Part shown: piece by piece, positions 8,757 through 16,682 of the stretch
Layout of the letters: the number at the start of each line of letters is the position of its first letter
Numbering within the stretch: position 1 is the stretch's first letter
Notes under the pieces: model-generated
What the model saw: the letters and a program-made list of their open reading frames with translations, nothing else
What the model was told of the DNA's origin: nothing
Database searches by the model: none
Position numbers and translations under genes: made by a program
Virus record (IMG/VR): IMGVR_UViG_3300034200_001185
Location: 1 to 64,000 of that record
Reading direction: 5' to 3' (one strand)
Source: a virus
DNA: 64,000 bases

Positions 8757-10508
8757 ATGCCTATATTCAAGAATACGAGTTCCGTACGAGACGGACTTAG
8801 TAAAAGTTATCGAGTTCGTCCGTATATCGCAGATCCGAATCCAATCATAGAAGAATGGGATTTAGAGCCGGACATACAAGACGTAGAAATATCTAAATCA
8901 ATTATAACAGAAGTACACCCAACAGACTTTGTAGAGTTTGCAGTTGTTATTCCAGATCAAGCGAGTAAGCAGTTAAAACAATTCTCGTTTGCAGAACGTA
9001 GGTACCTAAAACCTGTATACGATACAACATCACCACGTGTATTACTAAAGTGCGGTCGTCAAGTAGAAAAGAGTACATATCTCGGCAATCGCTTGCTTGC
9101 GCTTACATGCATTCAGCCAAACTTTACATCTTTGTACGTAAGTCCTACAAACGAGCAGACTAAGACATTCTCAAACGACCGTATTCGAGAACCATTAGAA
9201 ACAAGTGTTAGATTACAAGCGTGGACAAATTCATCTTTAAGTCAGAACGTATTTAGAAAGAAATTCATCAATCGATCTCAAATTGTTTTAAGGTATGCAT
9301 TCTTAAACGCAGACCGTGTGCGCGGTATTCCAGCAGACTTAGTTTGTATAGACGAGATACAAGATATTTTAACGGATAACATTCCTGTTATCGAAGAATG
9401 TATTTCACACAGTTCTTTTAAGTTTAAATTATACGCAGGTACTCCCAAATCTCTCGATAATACAATCGAAGGTTTGTGGGTAGAAGAATCTACGCAGAAT
9501 GAATGGGTAGTTCCGTGCGACTCTTGTGGCGGAGGTGCTTATCGTTATTGGAACGTACTAGGTGAAGAAAACATAGGAAGGCATTCTCTTATATGCGATA
9601 AATGCAAAAAACCATTAAATCCAATGCACAATGACGCGCAGTGGGCAAGTATGAATCCAAATCCACGTGTTCCTTACCCAATGGAAGGGTACCGTGTTCC
9701 TCAAATCATGGTACCGTGGATGCCTTGGGATGATATTTTAAACAAGCAGATGACTTACTCTCGTGCTAAGTTTCATAATGAAGTACTCGGCCAATCCTAC
9801 GATAGTGGTACTCGTCCCTTAACTCGTTTTGACGTAGAAGAAAACTGCTCAAAGACAATCGGACTTGGCCCGGATTCATTACGCATTCAATTGTCAAAAT
9901 GTTCCGGAAAGGTAGTTTATATGGGCATAGACTGGGGTACAGGCGAAAACACATACACGGTAATTGTAATCGGGGTATATATTGATAGTTTCTTTCACAT
10001 AGTTTACGCAAAGCGTTGTGAAGGGCCTGAGAGCGAGCCTGATGCGCAACTTGCAATCATTGAAGAGTTAGTACGTACTTGGAAGGTACAATTTATAGGG
10101 TGCGACTACGGTGGTGGTTTCGATAGAAATGATAAGCTCATTCGTAAGTATGGTATTCAAAAGGTATTCAAGTATCAGTATTCGTCAATTACAGGTAGTA
10201 AGTGGAAATGGGAACAAGGCTTAGCGAGATACCTTGTAAATAGAACGGAATTAATGAGCGATATATTTAATGCGATTAAGAGAAGAACGATATTTAAGTT
10301 TCCGAAATGGCTTGATTGGGAAAAGCCGTTTGCGCAAGATATGCTAAACATATTTTCGGAATACTCAGAAGAACGAAAAATGAACGAATATAAAAAGAGT
10401 AAATCCGTAACAGATGATACGTTTCACGCAATACTATTATGCTTTCTCGTATCTCAAATGACTACGCCTCGTCCAGATGTTCTAGTTCCGTCAAAGGAAA
10501 GTCAATAA
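8757..10508 (+). CDS. terL: Terminase large subunit (ATPase-nuclease), gpA-like
   Basis: 583 residues; the DNA-packaging motor and headful/end-cutting nuclease. ATPase: Walker A KCGRQVEKST (about residues 99-108; Glu stands where Gly is usual before Lys, a variant I believe occurs in some phage terminases) and Walker B LVCIDE (195-200). A CxxC...CxxC zinc ribbon at C254/C257/C280/C283 is typical of the gpA branch. RNase H-like nuclease aspartates: D392 (MGIDWGTG), D450 (GCDYGGG) and D553/D554 (TDDTFHA). SD GGAG lies 5 nt before ATG. The 3' end overlaps a convergent gene by 47 bp. Confidence 0.93.
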   Translation: MPIFKNTSSVRDGLSKSYRVRPYIADPNPIIEEWDLEPDIQDVEISKSIITEVHPTDFVEFAVVIPDQASKQLKQFSFAERRYLKPVYDTTSPRVLLKCGRQVEKSTYLGNRLLALTCIQPNFTSLYVSPTNEQTKTFSNDRIREPLETSVRLQAWTNSSLSQNVFRKKFINRSQIVLRYAFLNADRVRGIPADLVCIDEIQDILTDNIPVIEECISHSSFKFKLYAGTPKSLDNTIEGLWVEESTQNEWVVPCDSCGGGAYRYWNVLGEENIGRHSLICDKCKKPLNPMHNDAQWASMNPNPRVPYPMEGYRVPQIMVPWMPWDDILNKQMTYSRAKFHNEVLGQSYDSGTRPLTRFDVEENCSKTIGLGPDSLRIQLSKCSGKVVYMGIDWGTGENTYTVIVIGVYIDSFFHIVYAKRCEGPESEPDAQLAIIEELVRTWKVQFIGCDYGGGFDRNDKLIRKYGIQKVFKYQYSSITGSKWKWEQGLARYLVNRTELMSDIFNAIKRRTIFKFPKWLDWEKPFAQDMLNIFSEYSEERKMNEYKKSKSVTDDTFHAILLCFLVSQMTTPRPDVLVPSKESQ

Positions 10509-11052
10509 GTTTCGCCTCTAGTTGTTTTGCAGCTGTTAGAGATTTATCTGTTTTCATAATTCGTGCACATGCAATTAAATAATCTACAAATCTATGCATA
10601 AATCCTGTACCTATAATCTCGATTACATTACCTGAGAATCTACGAATATCGTTTACCCACGATAGTAAATCTCTTTCGCTAATCGAATTGTTTGTAGTCA
10701 TAGCGTCTTTCATTCTATTCTTAATATGTCTAGCGTCATCTAGCGATAAGCTGTCGATGTCATTTGTACGAAATCCGGCAATCGATACGAGTAGTTTTAC
10801 TTGTGTGCGTAGCATACGTACTTCAGATTCTAAGAACTTGATACGTTTTTCATGTCTACTTCTCACATCCGGATCTTCTTTAATTGACTTTAGTTTGGCG
10901 ATGTCGTCTATACTGTAGTATACTTTGCCCTTGACTTTATGCCGAACAAGAGCGCCGGCACGTCTATGTCGTCTTAGTGTCCGCTCGTCACAATTTAGTA
11001 AGACAGCGGCCTCAGAACTTGGTATAAGGTTATTTAGAACAATATCAATCAT
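10462..11052 (-). CDS. Helix-turn-helix (MerR/excisionase-type) DNA-binding protein
   Basis: 196 residues. The N-terminal winged helix-turn-helix of the HTH_17/MerR type (IPSSEAAVLLNCDERTLRRHRRAGAL, then a KGKVYYS wing) is followed by a charged coiled-coil-like segment (about residues 68-90) and a helical C-terminal region. I chose the start at 11052 because GGAG lies 6 nt upstream; a longer frame exists but lacks an SD. Encoded antisense, between terminase and the next virion gene, with its 3' end overlapping terminase. It could regulate the packaging/structural operon or act as a small-terminase-like DNA binder; both are inference. Confidence 0.75.
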   Translation of the reverse strand: MIDIVLNNLIPSSEAAVLLNCDERTLRRHRRAGALVRHKVKGKVYYSIDDIAKLKSIKEDPDVRSRHEKRIKFLESEVRMLRTQVKLLVSIAGFRTNDIDSLSLDDARHIKNRMKDAMTTNNSISERDLLSWVNDIRRFSGNVIEIIGTGFMHRFVDYLIACARIMKTDKSLTAAKQLEAKLIDFPLTELEHLDEA

Positions 11053-11053
11053 A

Positions 11054-11062
11054 GGAGTCTCC
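11054..11062. promoter_or_regulatory. Bidirectional Shine-Dalgarno palindrome
   Basis: GGAGTCTCC reads GGAGACTCC on the other strand. On + it places GGAG 5 nt before the ATG at 11063; on - it places GGAG 6 nt before the ATG at 11052. The two start codons are only 10 bp apart, so one inverted repeat serves as ribosome binding site for both divergent genes and no promoter fits between them. Confidence 0.7.
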
Positions 11063-11848
11063 ATGTACGATAAGGAACAATTAGCACAATATGGAAAGCG
11101 TGCATCGGACATGTTTGTTAAACATGCGATGCCTCTTAACCAAGCGGTATCCGAAGTAACTCGTGGGTTAAACGGTTTTACTGATGAACACTTGAAAAGA
11201 GTAGTCGAGAACACAAATCTTATCACATTTGAAGAATTATTCAAGAATGGTCCATCAAAGCACGTTGTATTCGATTTAGCAGATTATAACGAGATACGTA
11301 ATTTAGCGCCACATCACGAAGAGCCAGAATATCGAGATGAAGCTTACTCACATAAGCCATACGGATATGAAACAAATGCCTTCGATTACACACCCACCGA
11401 AAAGACAAGTTCGTATACAGACGTACCTGCAATGGTAGAGATTCGCAGAACCTTACATCACATCGATTCTGCGCAAAGCAACATCGGTAATTGGTTACAA
11501 AAGGTTGATAGCGATCTGGAATACGAGACAGCCCGCTTAGAACAAATGTGTAAAAGAGCAAGTTTAGCAGAAGGCGGAGAACGTCCTGTACTACAATTGC
11601 TACTACACGTTACAGAAGACATCGGCACATTCGAAAAGGTTGCGATGACATTAAACACAAATCCAACCAAGGATATTTACGATGTAGGTGATTATTCAAA
11701 CATGGTACCTAACTTAGATCATCCTTTATGTGTTCAATATCGTAAAGTCGAAGGATTAGTAAAGGAAGCTAAACGTTTGAGAGGCGCAACCATCTACTTA
11801 GAAGATCAACGAAAGAAAGTATTACATACAGCAGGGAGTATCATATGA
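11063..11848 (+). CDS. Hypothetical virion/core protein
   Basis: 261 residues, starting with MYDKEQLAQYGKRASDMFVK, whose GKRAS resembles the K-x-A tag seen across this phage. A further TEKTSSY site lies near residue 113 after an acidic, Tyr/His-rich stretch, splitting the protein into two halves. The C-terminal half is helical. Follows terminase, where a portal might be expected, but it is far too small to be one. Coupled to the next gene (ATGA). Confidence 0.7.
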   Translation: MYDKEQLAQYGKRASDMFVKHAMPLNQAVSEVTRGLNGFTDEHLKRVVENTNLITFEELFKNGPSKHVVFDLADYNEIRNLAPHHEEPEYRDEAYSHKPYGYETNAFDYTPTEKTSSYTDVPAMVEIRRTLHHIDSAQSNIGNWLQKVDSDLEYETARLEQMCKRASLAEGGERPVLQLLLHVTEDIGTFEKVAMTLNTNPTKDIYDVGDYSNMVPNLDHPLCVQYRKVEGLVKEAKRLRGATIYLEDQRKKVLHTAGSII

Positions 11849-12387
11849 GCGTTTTAAATAAGTACAACTTTCCACCACACGTTAAAGAACGAATTATGAC
11901 TAAGGTAGCAAGTACCGTAGCACAATTAGAGACTAACGGAAATATTAAAACAGCCGCTACCGCAATGGACGCTTTAATTGGCGGTACAGCCGCAGCTGCC
12001 GTGACATACGGTATTCCAAAGCTATTCGATGCAATCTCTGCAGCACGTGTGAGATCGAATAAGCAAAAGAACTTAAATGCGATGAAACAAGTACATCCCG
12101 AACTTCGTATGATGTCGGAGAGAAGCCTTGATGTAGCGTATAACTCTTTAGCGATTCACTCTCCAAGTGTACTTGAAGATCCGCTAGTCGGCGGTCAAAT
12201 GATTCGTGATATTGCACAACGCGGTAGCATGGACATTAATCAGCTTAAGACAGTTAGCCAATTACGTGGTACTGGCGTAACAGAACACGAACTTGCAGCT
12301 CTTAGGGAACTTTCCAGTGGCGTACGTGGTTCTATTATGTACAACGCTGATGCAAACAAGGCAGACCCAAATAAGAGAACAAAATGA
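11845..12387 (+). CDS. Hypothetical virion protein with glycine/alanine segment
   Basis: 180 residues. The N-terminus carries TKVASTVAQ and IKTAATAM (two K-x-A motifs), then a Gly/Ala hydrophobic stretch (ALIGGTAAAAVTYGIP) and a basic, helical rest. Overlaps both neighbours by 4 nt (ATGA), between terminase and protease genes. Probably a minor head or core component; no family recognised. Confidence 0.7.
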   Translation: MSVLNKYNFPPHVKERIMTKVASTVAQLETNGNIKTAATAMDALIGGTAAAAVTYGIPKLFDAISAARVRSNKQKNLNAMKQVHPELRMMSERSLDVAYNSLAIHSPSVLEDPLVGGQMIRDIAQRGSMDINQLKTVSQLRGTGVTEHELAALRELSSGVRGSIMYNADANKADPNKRTK

Positions 12388-14261
12388 TCGAAAAGCAGAG
12401 CTTATTCGCACCAAAGGGTTTATACGGAGAGCCTTTATTCAATTTGATCGACTTTTCAGGTGGTCATAGCGAATACTTAGAAAAGACTGCCGGCATACAC
12501 CCTGAAATACTTGCGTATAAGAATCAGTTAGAGCCGGATCCCGGTAAGACCTACGTTCATATTCTCGCCTTAGGTGCGGGCGAGTACTACGGTCCTAATC
12601 TAAACAACGACTTCTTTAATTGGAATGGGCTATCACACGACCATACCACTACACCTCACGAACATGTACACGGTTATAAAACGTTCTTAAATGCACATGC
12701 ATTTGCGCATCACGTAAATAAGGATCCAGAGAAAGCGTACGGAGATGTTCTACTCAGCGTCTTAAATAATAAGATGAAACGTGTAGAGCTAATCGTAGCG
12801 ATTGATCACCAAAAGTGTATGCGCAATGGTGGCGGTAAAGTACTCGAAAGAATACAAGCGGGGGAGTACCCATCTACAAGTATGGGTTGCCGTGTTCCTT
12901 ATGACGTTTGTAGTATTTGCGGTAATAAAGCAAAGACACGACCAGATTACTGCGAACATATGAAGAACGAGGCGGGTAAGATATACCCAGACGGTAGAAA
13001 GGTATTCGTGTACAACGAATTTCCTAAGTTCTTTGACATTAGCTTTGTGTTTATCGGTGCTGATCGTACTAGCTTTGTGCTAGAGAAGATTGCTAGTTAT
13101 CGCGGACACTACGTTCCAAGACAATTACCAGAGATTGAAAAGACAGCAGGCGATGCAGGTTTGTCTAAGAATTTGCGTAAAAAGTCGGGAACGACTATGA
13201 AACAAATTCTACCTAGAATACAAAAGAAGGTACAACGTCAAAGCCACTTCACACCGCGTCCTATTACCTTTGGTAAGATTAATACATCGCTAAAGAGAGA
13301 CAGGGAGCAAGCGTTTAGTTCTGTATCATCTCTCGCTTATTCTCCGAATAGTAATTTGGTATTTAAGCACGGACCTGCGATCATACTTAAAAACGAGGAC
13401 AATAAGGTTGTAGCGAATATGGAAAAATCGTCTGCATATAAAATCGCTGAAACATTAAAGCATAGCGATATCTTTAAAGATGTTAATTCTTTACCTATGG
13501 GTAAGGCAGTTCCTATGCTTGTTGGCAAGGATCCGGATTTACCGCGTCCTATTATTGGGCGTATTGCGTCATCCCCAGATATCGGTAGATCACTATCAGA
13601 AGCCGGATCGATGGGTATCGTTTTAAAGCCTAACGAATTTCAGCGTACACTGCTAATGCGAGCCGGACAAGGTAATCTAGCCGATAAGTTAGAAGATCAA
13701 GGCCATGTGTTTAATCCTAATACACCAAGACCTATCGTAAGATCTATGCGCATATCAATATCACCAACAGGCGGTATATCTCCCGGTATGATGGACATGC
13801 TCGGGCCTATGCTTGAGCATCGTAGTAGCATTACACCGATTGCGATTAGACGTATTACTGCCGTTAAATTACCGCTACAAAATGACTACGACGAAGACGA
13901 TTCGGAATTTGACGACAGCTATTCGGAATCCGAAGATGATGATATGCCACCAATCGTTCATCGTATAGGATCAATGTATAACGGTTATCGTTCGGATTTA
14001 CTTGACAATATAGAAAGTTTAATGCAAGGTTCTAGTAGCGGTAACATGCTTTCGCAAATTGAAAAGATTCGCGGTGGTAGTTATTTAGATGATGACGTTA
14101 TGCAGTCATTGTGCTACGTACCTGTTGCTTACTTTTCGCATGCCTATTGGAATCGCTGTTGTTGTGACGGAAAGACTCCAGAAGAGTTTGCGTTTAAATT
14201 CGTAGAAAAAAATCCGAATATCGCAAAGTACTTAGCTGAATGGGTTGCTAATAAACGATGA
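12384..14261 (+). CDS. Putative capsid maturation (prohead) protease
   Basis: 625 residues. The N-terminal ~230 residues have the layout of assemblin-like prohead proteases: His109/110 in AHHVNKDPEKAYG, a strand with NNKMKRVELIVAID, then Ser in PSTSMGCRVPYD (S164/S166). A zinc knuckle is inserted after the Ser (C176, C179, C190, H192). EKTAG (33-37), EKIAS (234-238) and EKTAG (252-256) bracket the catalytic domain and may be self-processing sites. The remaining ~370 residues are basic, then acidic near 495-515, and could be a scaffold-binding tail. It lies directly before the core and capsid genes, as expected. Catalytic roles are inferred. Confidence 0.65.
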   Translation: MIEKQSLFAPKGLYGEPLFNLIDFSGGHSEYLEKTAGIHPEILAYKNQLEPDPGKTYVHILALGAGEYYGPNLNNDFFNWNGLSHDHTTTPHEHVHGYKTFLNAHAFAHHVNKDPEKAYGDVLLSVLNNKMKRVELIVAIDHQKCMRNGGGKVLERIQAGEYPSTSMGCRVPYDVCSICGNKAKTRPDYCEHMKNEAGKIYPDGRKVFVYNEFPKFFDISFVFIGADRTSFVLEKIASYRGHYVPRQLPEIEKTAGDAGLSKNLRKKSGTTMKQILPRIQKKVQRQSHFTPRPITFGKINTSLKRDREQAFSSVSSLAYSPNSNLVFKHGPAIILKNEDNKVVANMEKSSAYKIAETLKHSDIFKDVNSLPMGKAVPMLVGKDPDLPRPIIGRIASSPDIGRSLSEAGSMGIVLKPNEFQRTLLMRAGQGNLADKLEDQGHVFNPNTPRPIVRSMRISISPTGGISPGMMDMLGPMLEHRSSITPIAIRRITAVKLPLQNDYDEDDSEFDDSYSESEDDDMPPIVHRIGSMYNGYRSDLLDNIESLMQGSSSGNMLSQIEKIRGGSYLDDDVMQSLCYVPVAYFSHAYWNRCCCDGKTPEEFAFKFVEKNPNIAKYLAEWVANKR

Positions 14262-14272
14262 TACTCTATAAT
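14245..14272 (+). promoter_or_regulatory. Sigma70-type promoter before core/capsid genes
   Basis: TTGCTA (14245-14250) and a perfect TATAAT (14267-14272) are separated by 16 nt, 30 bp ahead of the acidic core gene. It overlaps the protease 3' end. This suggests the scaffold and capsid genes get extra transcription from host-type polymerase. Confidence 0.5.
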
Positions 14273-14301
14273 AAAGAAAACAAACATTAGGAGAAAACAT
14301 T

Positions 14302-15075
14302 ATGGACGAAATGTTACTTAACGAATTATATGGCGATGAATTCTATGGCCAAGATGATGAAATGACAAAGCTCGCTCAAGTCGAATTAGTAGAAGCCGTT
14401 GCAGCAGAAGCTGGTATCGACTTAGACGAACTCGATGATTATGAACTTGCTAAGTTTGCAGAATACGTATTGTCAGAAGACGATGGCGATTTTGAAGACG
14501 ATGACTATGGCTATTATGAAGACGACGACTTCTATGCAGAAGAAGATTTCCACGAAAAGCTTGCAGAAGCTGATGTAATGGGTAGAGTGATGGCTCGTTC
14601 TTATGTAGACGAATTAGATTCTCTTTCATACGGTGACTATGACGATTTCTATGATGACGAATATATGTCAGACGAACAAGTCAAAGTAGCATCCGCAATG
14701 GAAGATATCGAAAATGCTTGGTTTATCGAAACACTTGAAGGCGAAGAAGATTTTGAAATCGCTGGCGACGAAGTATTCGAAAAGAGAGCAAGCATTCTCG
14801 TAGATTATGATGAACCTGCACTCGCTTACATCGAAAGCTTAACACCATCCGAATTTGCAAAGGAAGCTGAACTTCGTGCTTGTGAATGGTTAATCGAAGA
14901 AGGTATCGATCCTGTAACCATGGAATATACCGAACCTGATTATATTAAGCTTGCGTCATTCCCAGATGTATTTGAAGCTAATAGCCAAGTTGCAGAACTT
15001 GCTTTAACACAATACAACGAAGATTTAGATTACGCTGCTCTCCACATCATCAACGCATTGTTCGATAGATACTAA
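14302..15075 (+). CDS. Acidic core/scaffold protein with repeated K-x-A sites
   Basis: 257 residues, strongly acidic with runs of Asp/Glu/Tyr (residues 55-80 and 108-125). Sites TKLAQ, AKFAE, EKLAE, VKVAS, EKRAS and IKLAS occur through the chain at intervals. High acidity, placement between protease and capsid gene, and many repeats of one short motif fit a scaffold degraded to peptides during head maturation, as known for T4 gp22. Strong SD (AGGAG). The role is inferred. Confidence 0.65.
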   Translation: MDEMLLNELYGDEFYGQDDEMTKLAQVELVEAVAAEAGIDLDELDDYELAKFAEYVLSEDDGDFEDDDYGYYEDDDFYAEEDFHEKLAEADVMGRVMARSYVDELDSLSYGDYDDFYDDEYMSDEQVKVASAMEDIENAWFIETLEGEEDFEIAGDEVFEKRASILVDYDEPALAYIESLTPSEFAKEAELRACEWLIEEGIDPVTMEYTEPDYIKLASFPDVFEANSQVAELALTQYNEDLDYAALHIINALFDRY

Positions 15076-15076
15076 G

Positions 15077-15304
15077 ATGGAATATGCGGTTTGGCATGCG
15101 TTCTTTGACGAGCTTGAAAAGATAGCCGGTATTAAAATGCCTCCGGCTATGCCACCGCCTCCAAAGGTGGCTTTACCTTATCAACAGTTGCAGAACGCTC
15201 CTCCTATACCGTCTCCACCGGGACAGACGATTAACACGGGCTTTGGCCCTACGCCGATTCGTAAAGACATCGGTATTTCACCGTACGGTCCACAAGCGAG
15301 GTAA
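15077..15304 (+). CDS. Small tagged proline-rich protein
   Basis: 75 residues. N-terminal tag WHAFFDELEKIAG, nearly the same as the N-termini of the Nudix and VOC-GNAT proteins of this window, followed by a Pro-rich, probably unfolded tail (PPAMPPPPKVALP). Starts 1 nt after the core gene's stop. Likely a small head-internal or core peptide precursor; inference from the tag and position. Confidence 0.65.
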   Translation: MEYAVWHAFFDELEKIAGIKMPPAMPPPPKVALPYQQLQNAPPIPSPPGQTINTGFGPTPIRKDIGISPYGPQAR

Positions 15305-15307
15305 ACT

Positions 15308-15646
15308 ATGTACGACATTCGAAATATGATTGATAATGCTCTTAAGTTCGGAGATACATACTCCGAAGATCGTGCTCCAACCGAGCATATCCACCTAAGA
15401 GCCACAAACGACAGTAGTGAAATCGAAAAGCTTGCGTCAGCGCTTAGTTTCATTGCGGACAACTTGGATGACTTAGAGCCATCCGCAGAAGAAAAGCTTG
15501 CAGAAGCTGAATTGCTTGTGTCTTACTATAACGATGAGCAACAAGCCATTAACGAAGAACAAGTTAAAATGGCGCAAATCGAGGCAGATAGACAATTCTC
15601 GCAACCTTCAGCACGTAACAGACTTGCGAATATCTTAGGGCGATAA
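15308..15646 (+). CDS. Second core/scaffold-like protein
   Basis: 112 residues, helical and acidic, with IEKLASALS, EEKLAEAEL and QVKMAQIEA. The same K-x-A motif is therefore spaced through the chain as in the larger acidic core protein upstream. Lies in the scaffold position before the capsid genes. Followed by a short gap that holds a promoter. Confidence 0.6.
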   Translation: MYDIRNMIDNALKFGDTYSEDRAPTEHIHLRATNDSSEIEKLASALSFIADNLDDLEPSAEEKLAEAELLVSYYNDEQQAINEEQVKMAQIEADRQFSQPSARNRLANILGR

Positions 15647-15656
15647 CTTATACAAC

Positions 15657-15685
15657 TTGAAAAAAGTCGTTTAAAGTGTGATAAC
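15657..15685 (+). promoter_or_regulatory. Promoter before third core gene and capsid genes
   Basis: TTGAAA (15657-15662), a 17-nt spacer, then GATAAC (15680-15685) with an extended -10 TG. It sits 34 nt before the ATG at 15719. The -10 matches the GTGATAA promoter motif used repeatedly by the - strand early genes. Confidence 0.5.
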
Positions 15686-15718
15686 TCTAAGGTATAAACA
15701 TACTATAGGAGCATACTC

Positions 15719-16081
15719 ATGAAAAAAATCGCATCTACAAGAGCAGCAAGCGAGTTAATCAAACTTGCAAGTAGCAAACTTTTAGAACAACAAAACGAAA
15801 TTGAATCTCTTCGTTCCAAACTCGAAGAGATTCAACACATGAATAAGGCGGCGGAACTTGCAGCACGTATGGCTGATGCAGGTCACATCGACTACTCGGA
15901 TATCGAGGCTAAGGCGAATGCGATCTACCAACAGCCAGAACGTATGTATGCGGTTGAAGAAGCTATCAACATGTTGGGTAGCAGCTCATCCTTTAACGTA
16001 GCCAATCTCTCAGACGAGCAAGGTCAAGTCGCTACAAGCGCTAGATCTAAACTAGAATCTTATTTATTAGGTGATGATTAA
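15719..16081 (+). CDS. Third core/scaffold-like protein (coiled coil)
   Basis: 120 residues. Starts MKKIASTRAASELIKLASS, with two K-x-A-S motifs in the first 20 residues, then a coiled coil (LEQQNEIESLRSKLEEIQ, about residues 22-45). SD AGGAG. A small helical scaffold or head-core protein is the simplest reading, given its place just before the decoration and capsid genes. Confidence 0.6.
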   Translation: MKKIASTRAASELIKLASSKLLEQQNEIESLRSKLEEIQHMNKAAELAARMADAGHIDYSDIEAKANAIYQQPERMYAVEEAINMLGSSSSFNVANLSDEQGQVATSARSKLESYLLGDD

Positions 16082-16090
16082 GGAGTCCAC

Positions 16091-16669
16091 ATGGCTATTC
16101 AAACATTTGAATTGGTTTCGCCATTTCTCTCAATTTACGCCCCATCCAAAGTATGGAAGGGCGATAATGCTTTGCTTCTCGGCCAAACTGCTAACGCTCT
16201 TAGCACAGGCGAGATCTTGAAAATCGAAGGCGCAAGCTACGGCGTATTGCGCGCATCTTCTACCGAAAATGACGGTACTGATGGCTCAATTAGCACAGCT
16301 CCCGGCTTTGCATACTTCTCGGAAACCGGTAGAGGTGACGTTGTTACTTCTGGGCGTATTCCAATTTTGCAATTCGGTCCTTACGAAGCTGACACTATGA
16401 TTTTCGACCGTAACGAATCTGGCGTACTTATCAATGATGAAGACGATGATTTATCATCCGCTGACGTTGGTAAGGCTGTTGGTATTTTCGGTGTAAGACA
16501 TCATAAAGATTTCGCATCAGCTGATTTCGGTACAGGTGCTTACATTCAATCGGGGCTCGGCGTTCTTAGCCAAGCACAAGTAGCAGCCGGCGCATTCAAA
16601 GTCGGTTACATCTCTCGTATTACAGGTACAGGCGCTAATATGCGTGTTCGTATCTTGTTCGGTATTTAA
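16091..16669 (+). CDS. Putative head decoration protein
   Basis: 192 residues, beta-rich and Gly/Thr/Ser-rich, with no K-x-A motif. Located immediately upstream of the major capsid gene with its own SD (AAGGAG), the position of gpD-type decoration proteins in many phages. Even, abundant-protein-like codon use. The role is inferred from position and composition. Confidence 0.5.
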   Translation: MAIQTFELVSPFLSIYAPSKVWKGDNALLLGQTANALSTGEILKIEGASYGVLRASSTENDGTDGSISTAPGFAYFSETGRGDVVTSGRIPILQFGPYEADTMIFDRNESGVLINDEDDDLSSADVGKAVGIFGVRHHKDFASADFGTGAYIQSGLGVLSQAQVAAGAFKVGYISRITGTGANMRVRILFGI

Positions 16670-16682
16670 GGAGTAAAGTAGT

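Noticed and set aside
10925-11062. N-terminal extension of the 11063 gene
   Set aside because: The in-frame extension overlaps the HTH coding region, and AGGAG lies right before the ATG at 11063.
11053-11244. Longer start for the HTH protein
   Set aside because: The extra residues are low-quality sequence antisense to the next gene; GGAG sits 6 nt before the ATG at 11052.
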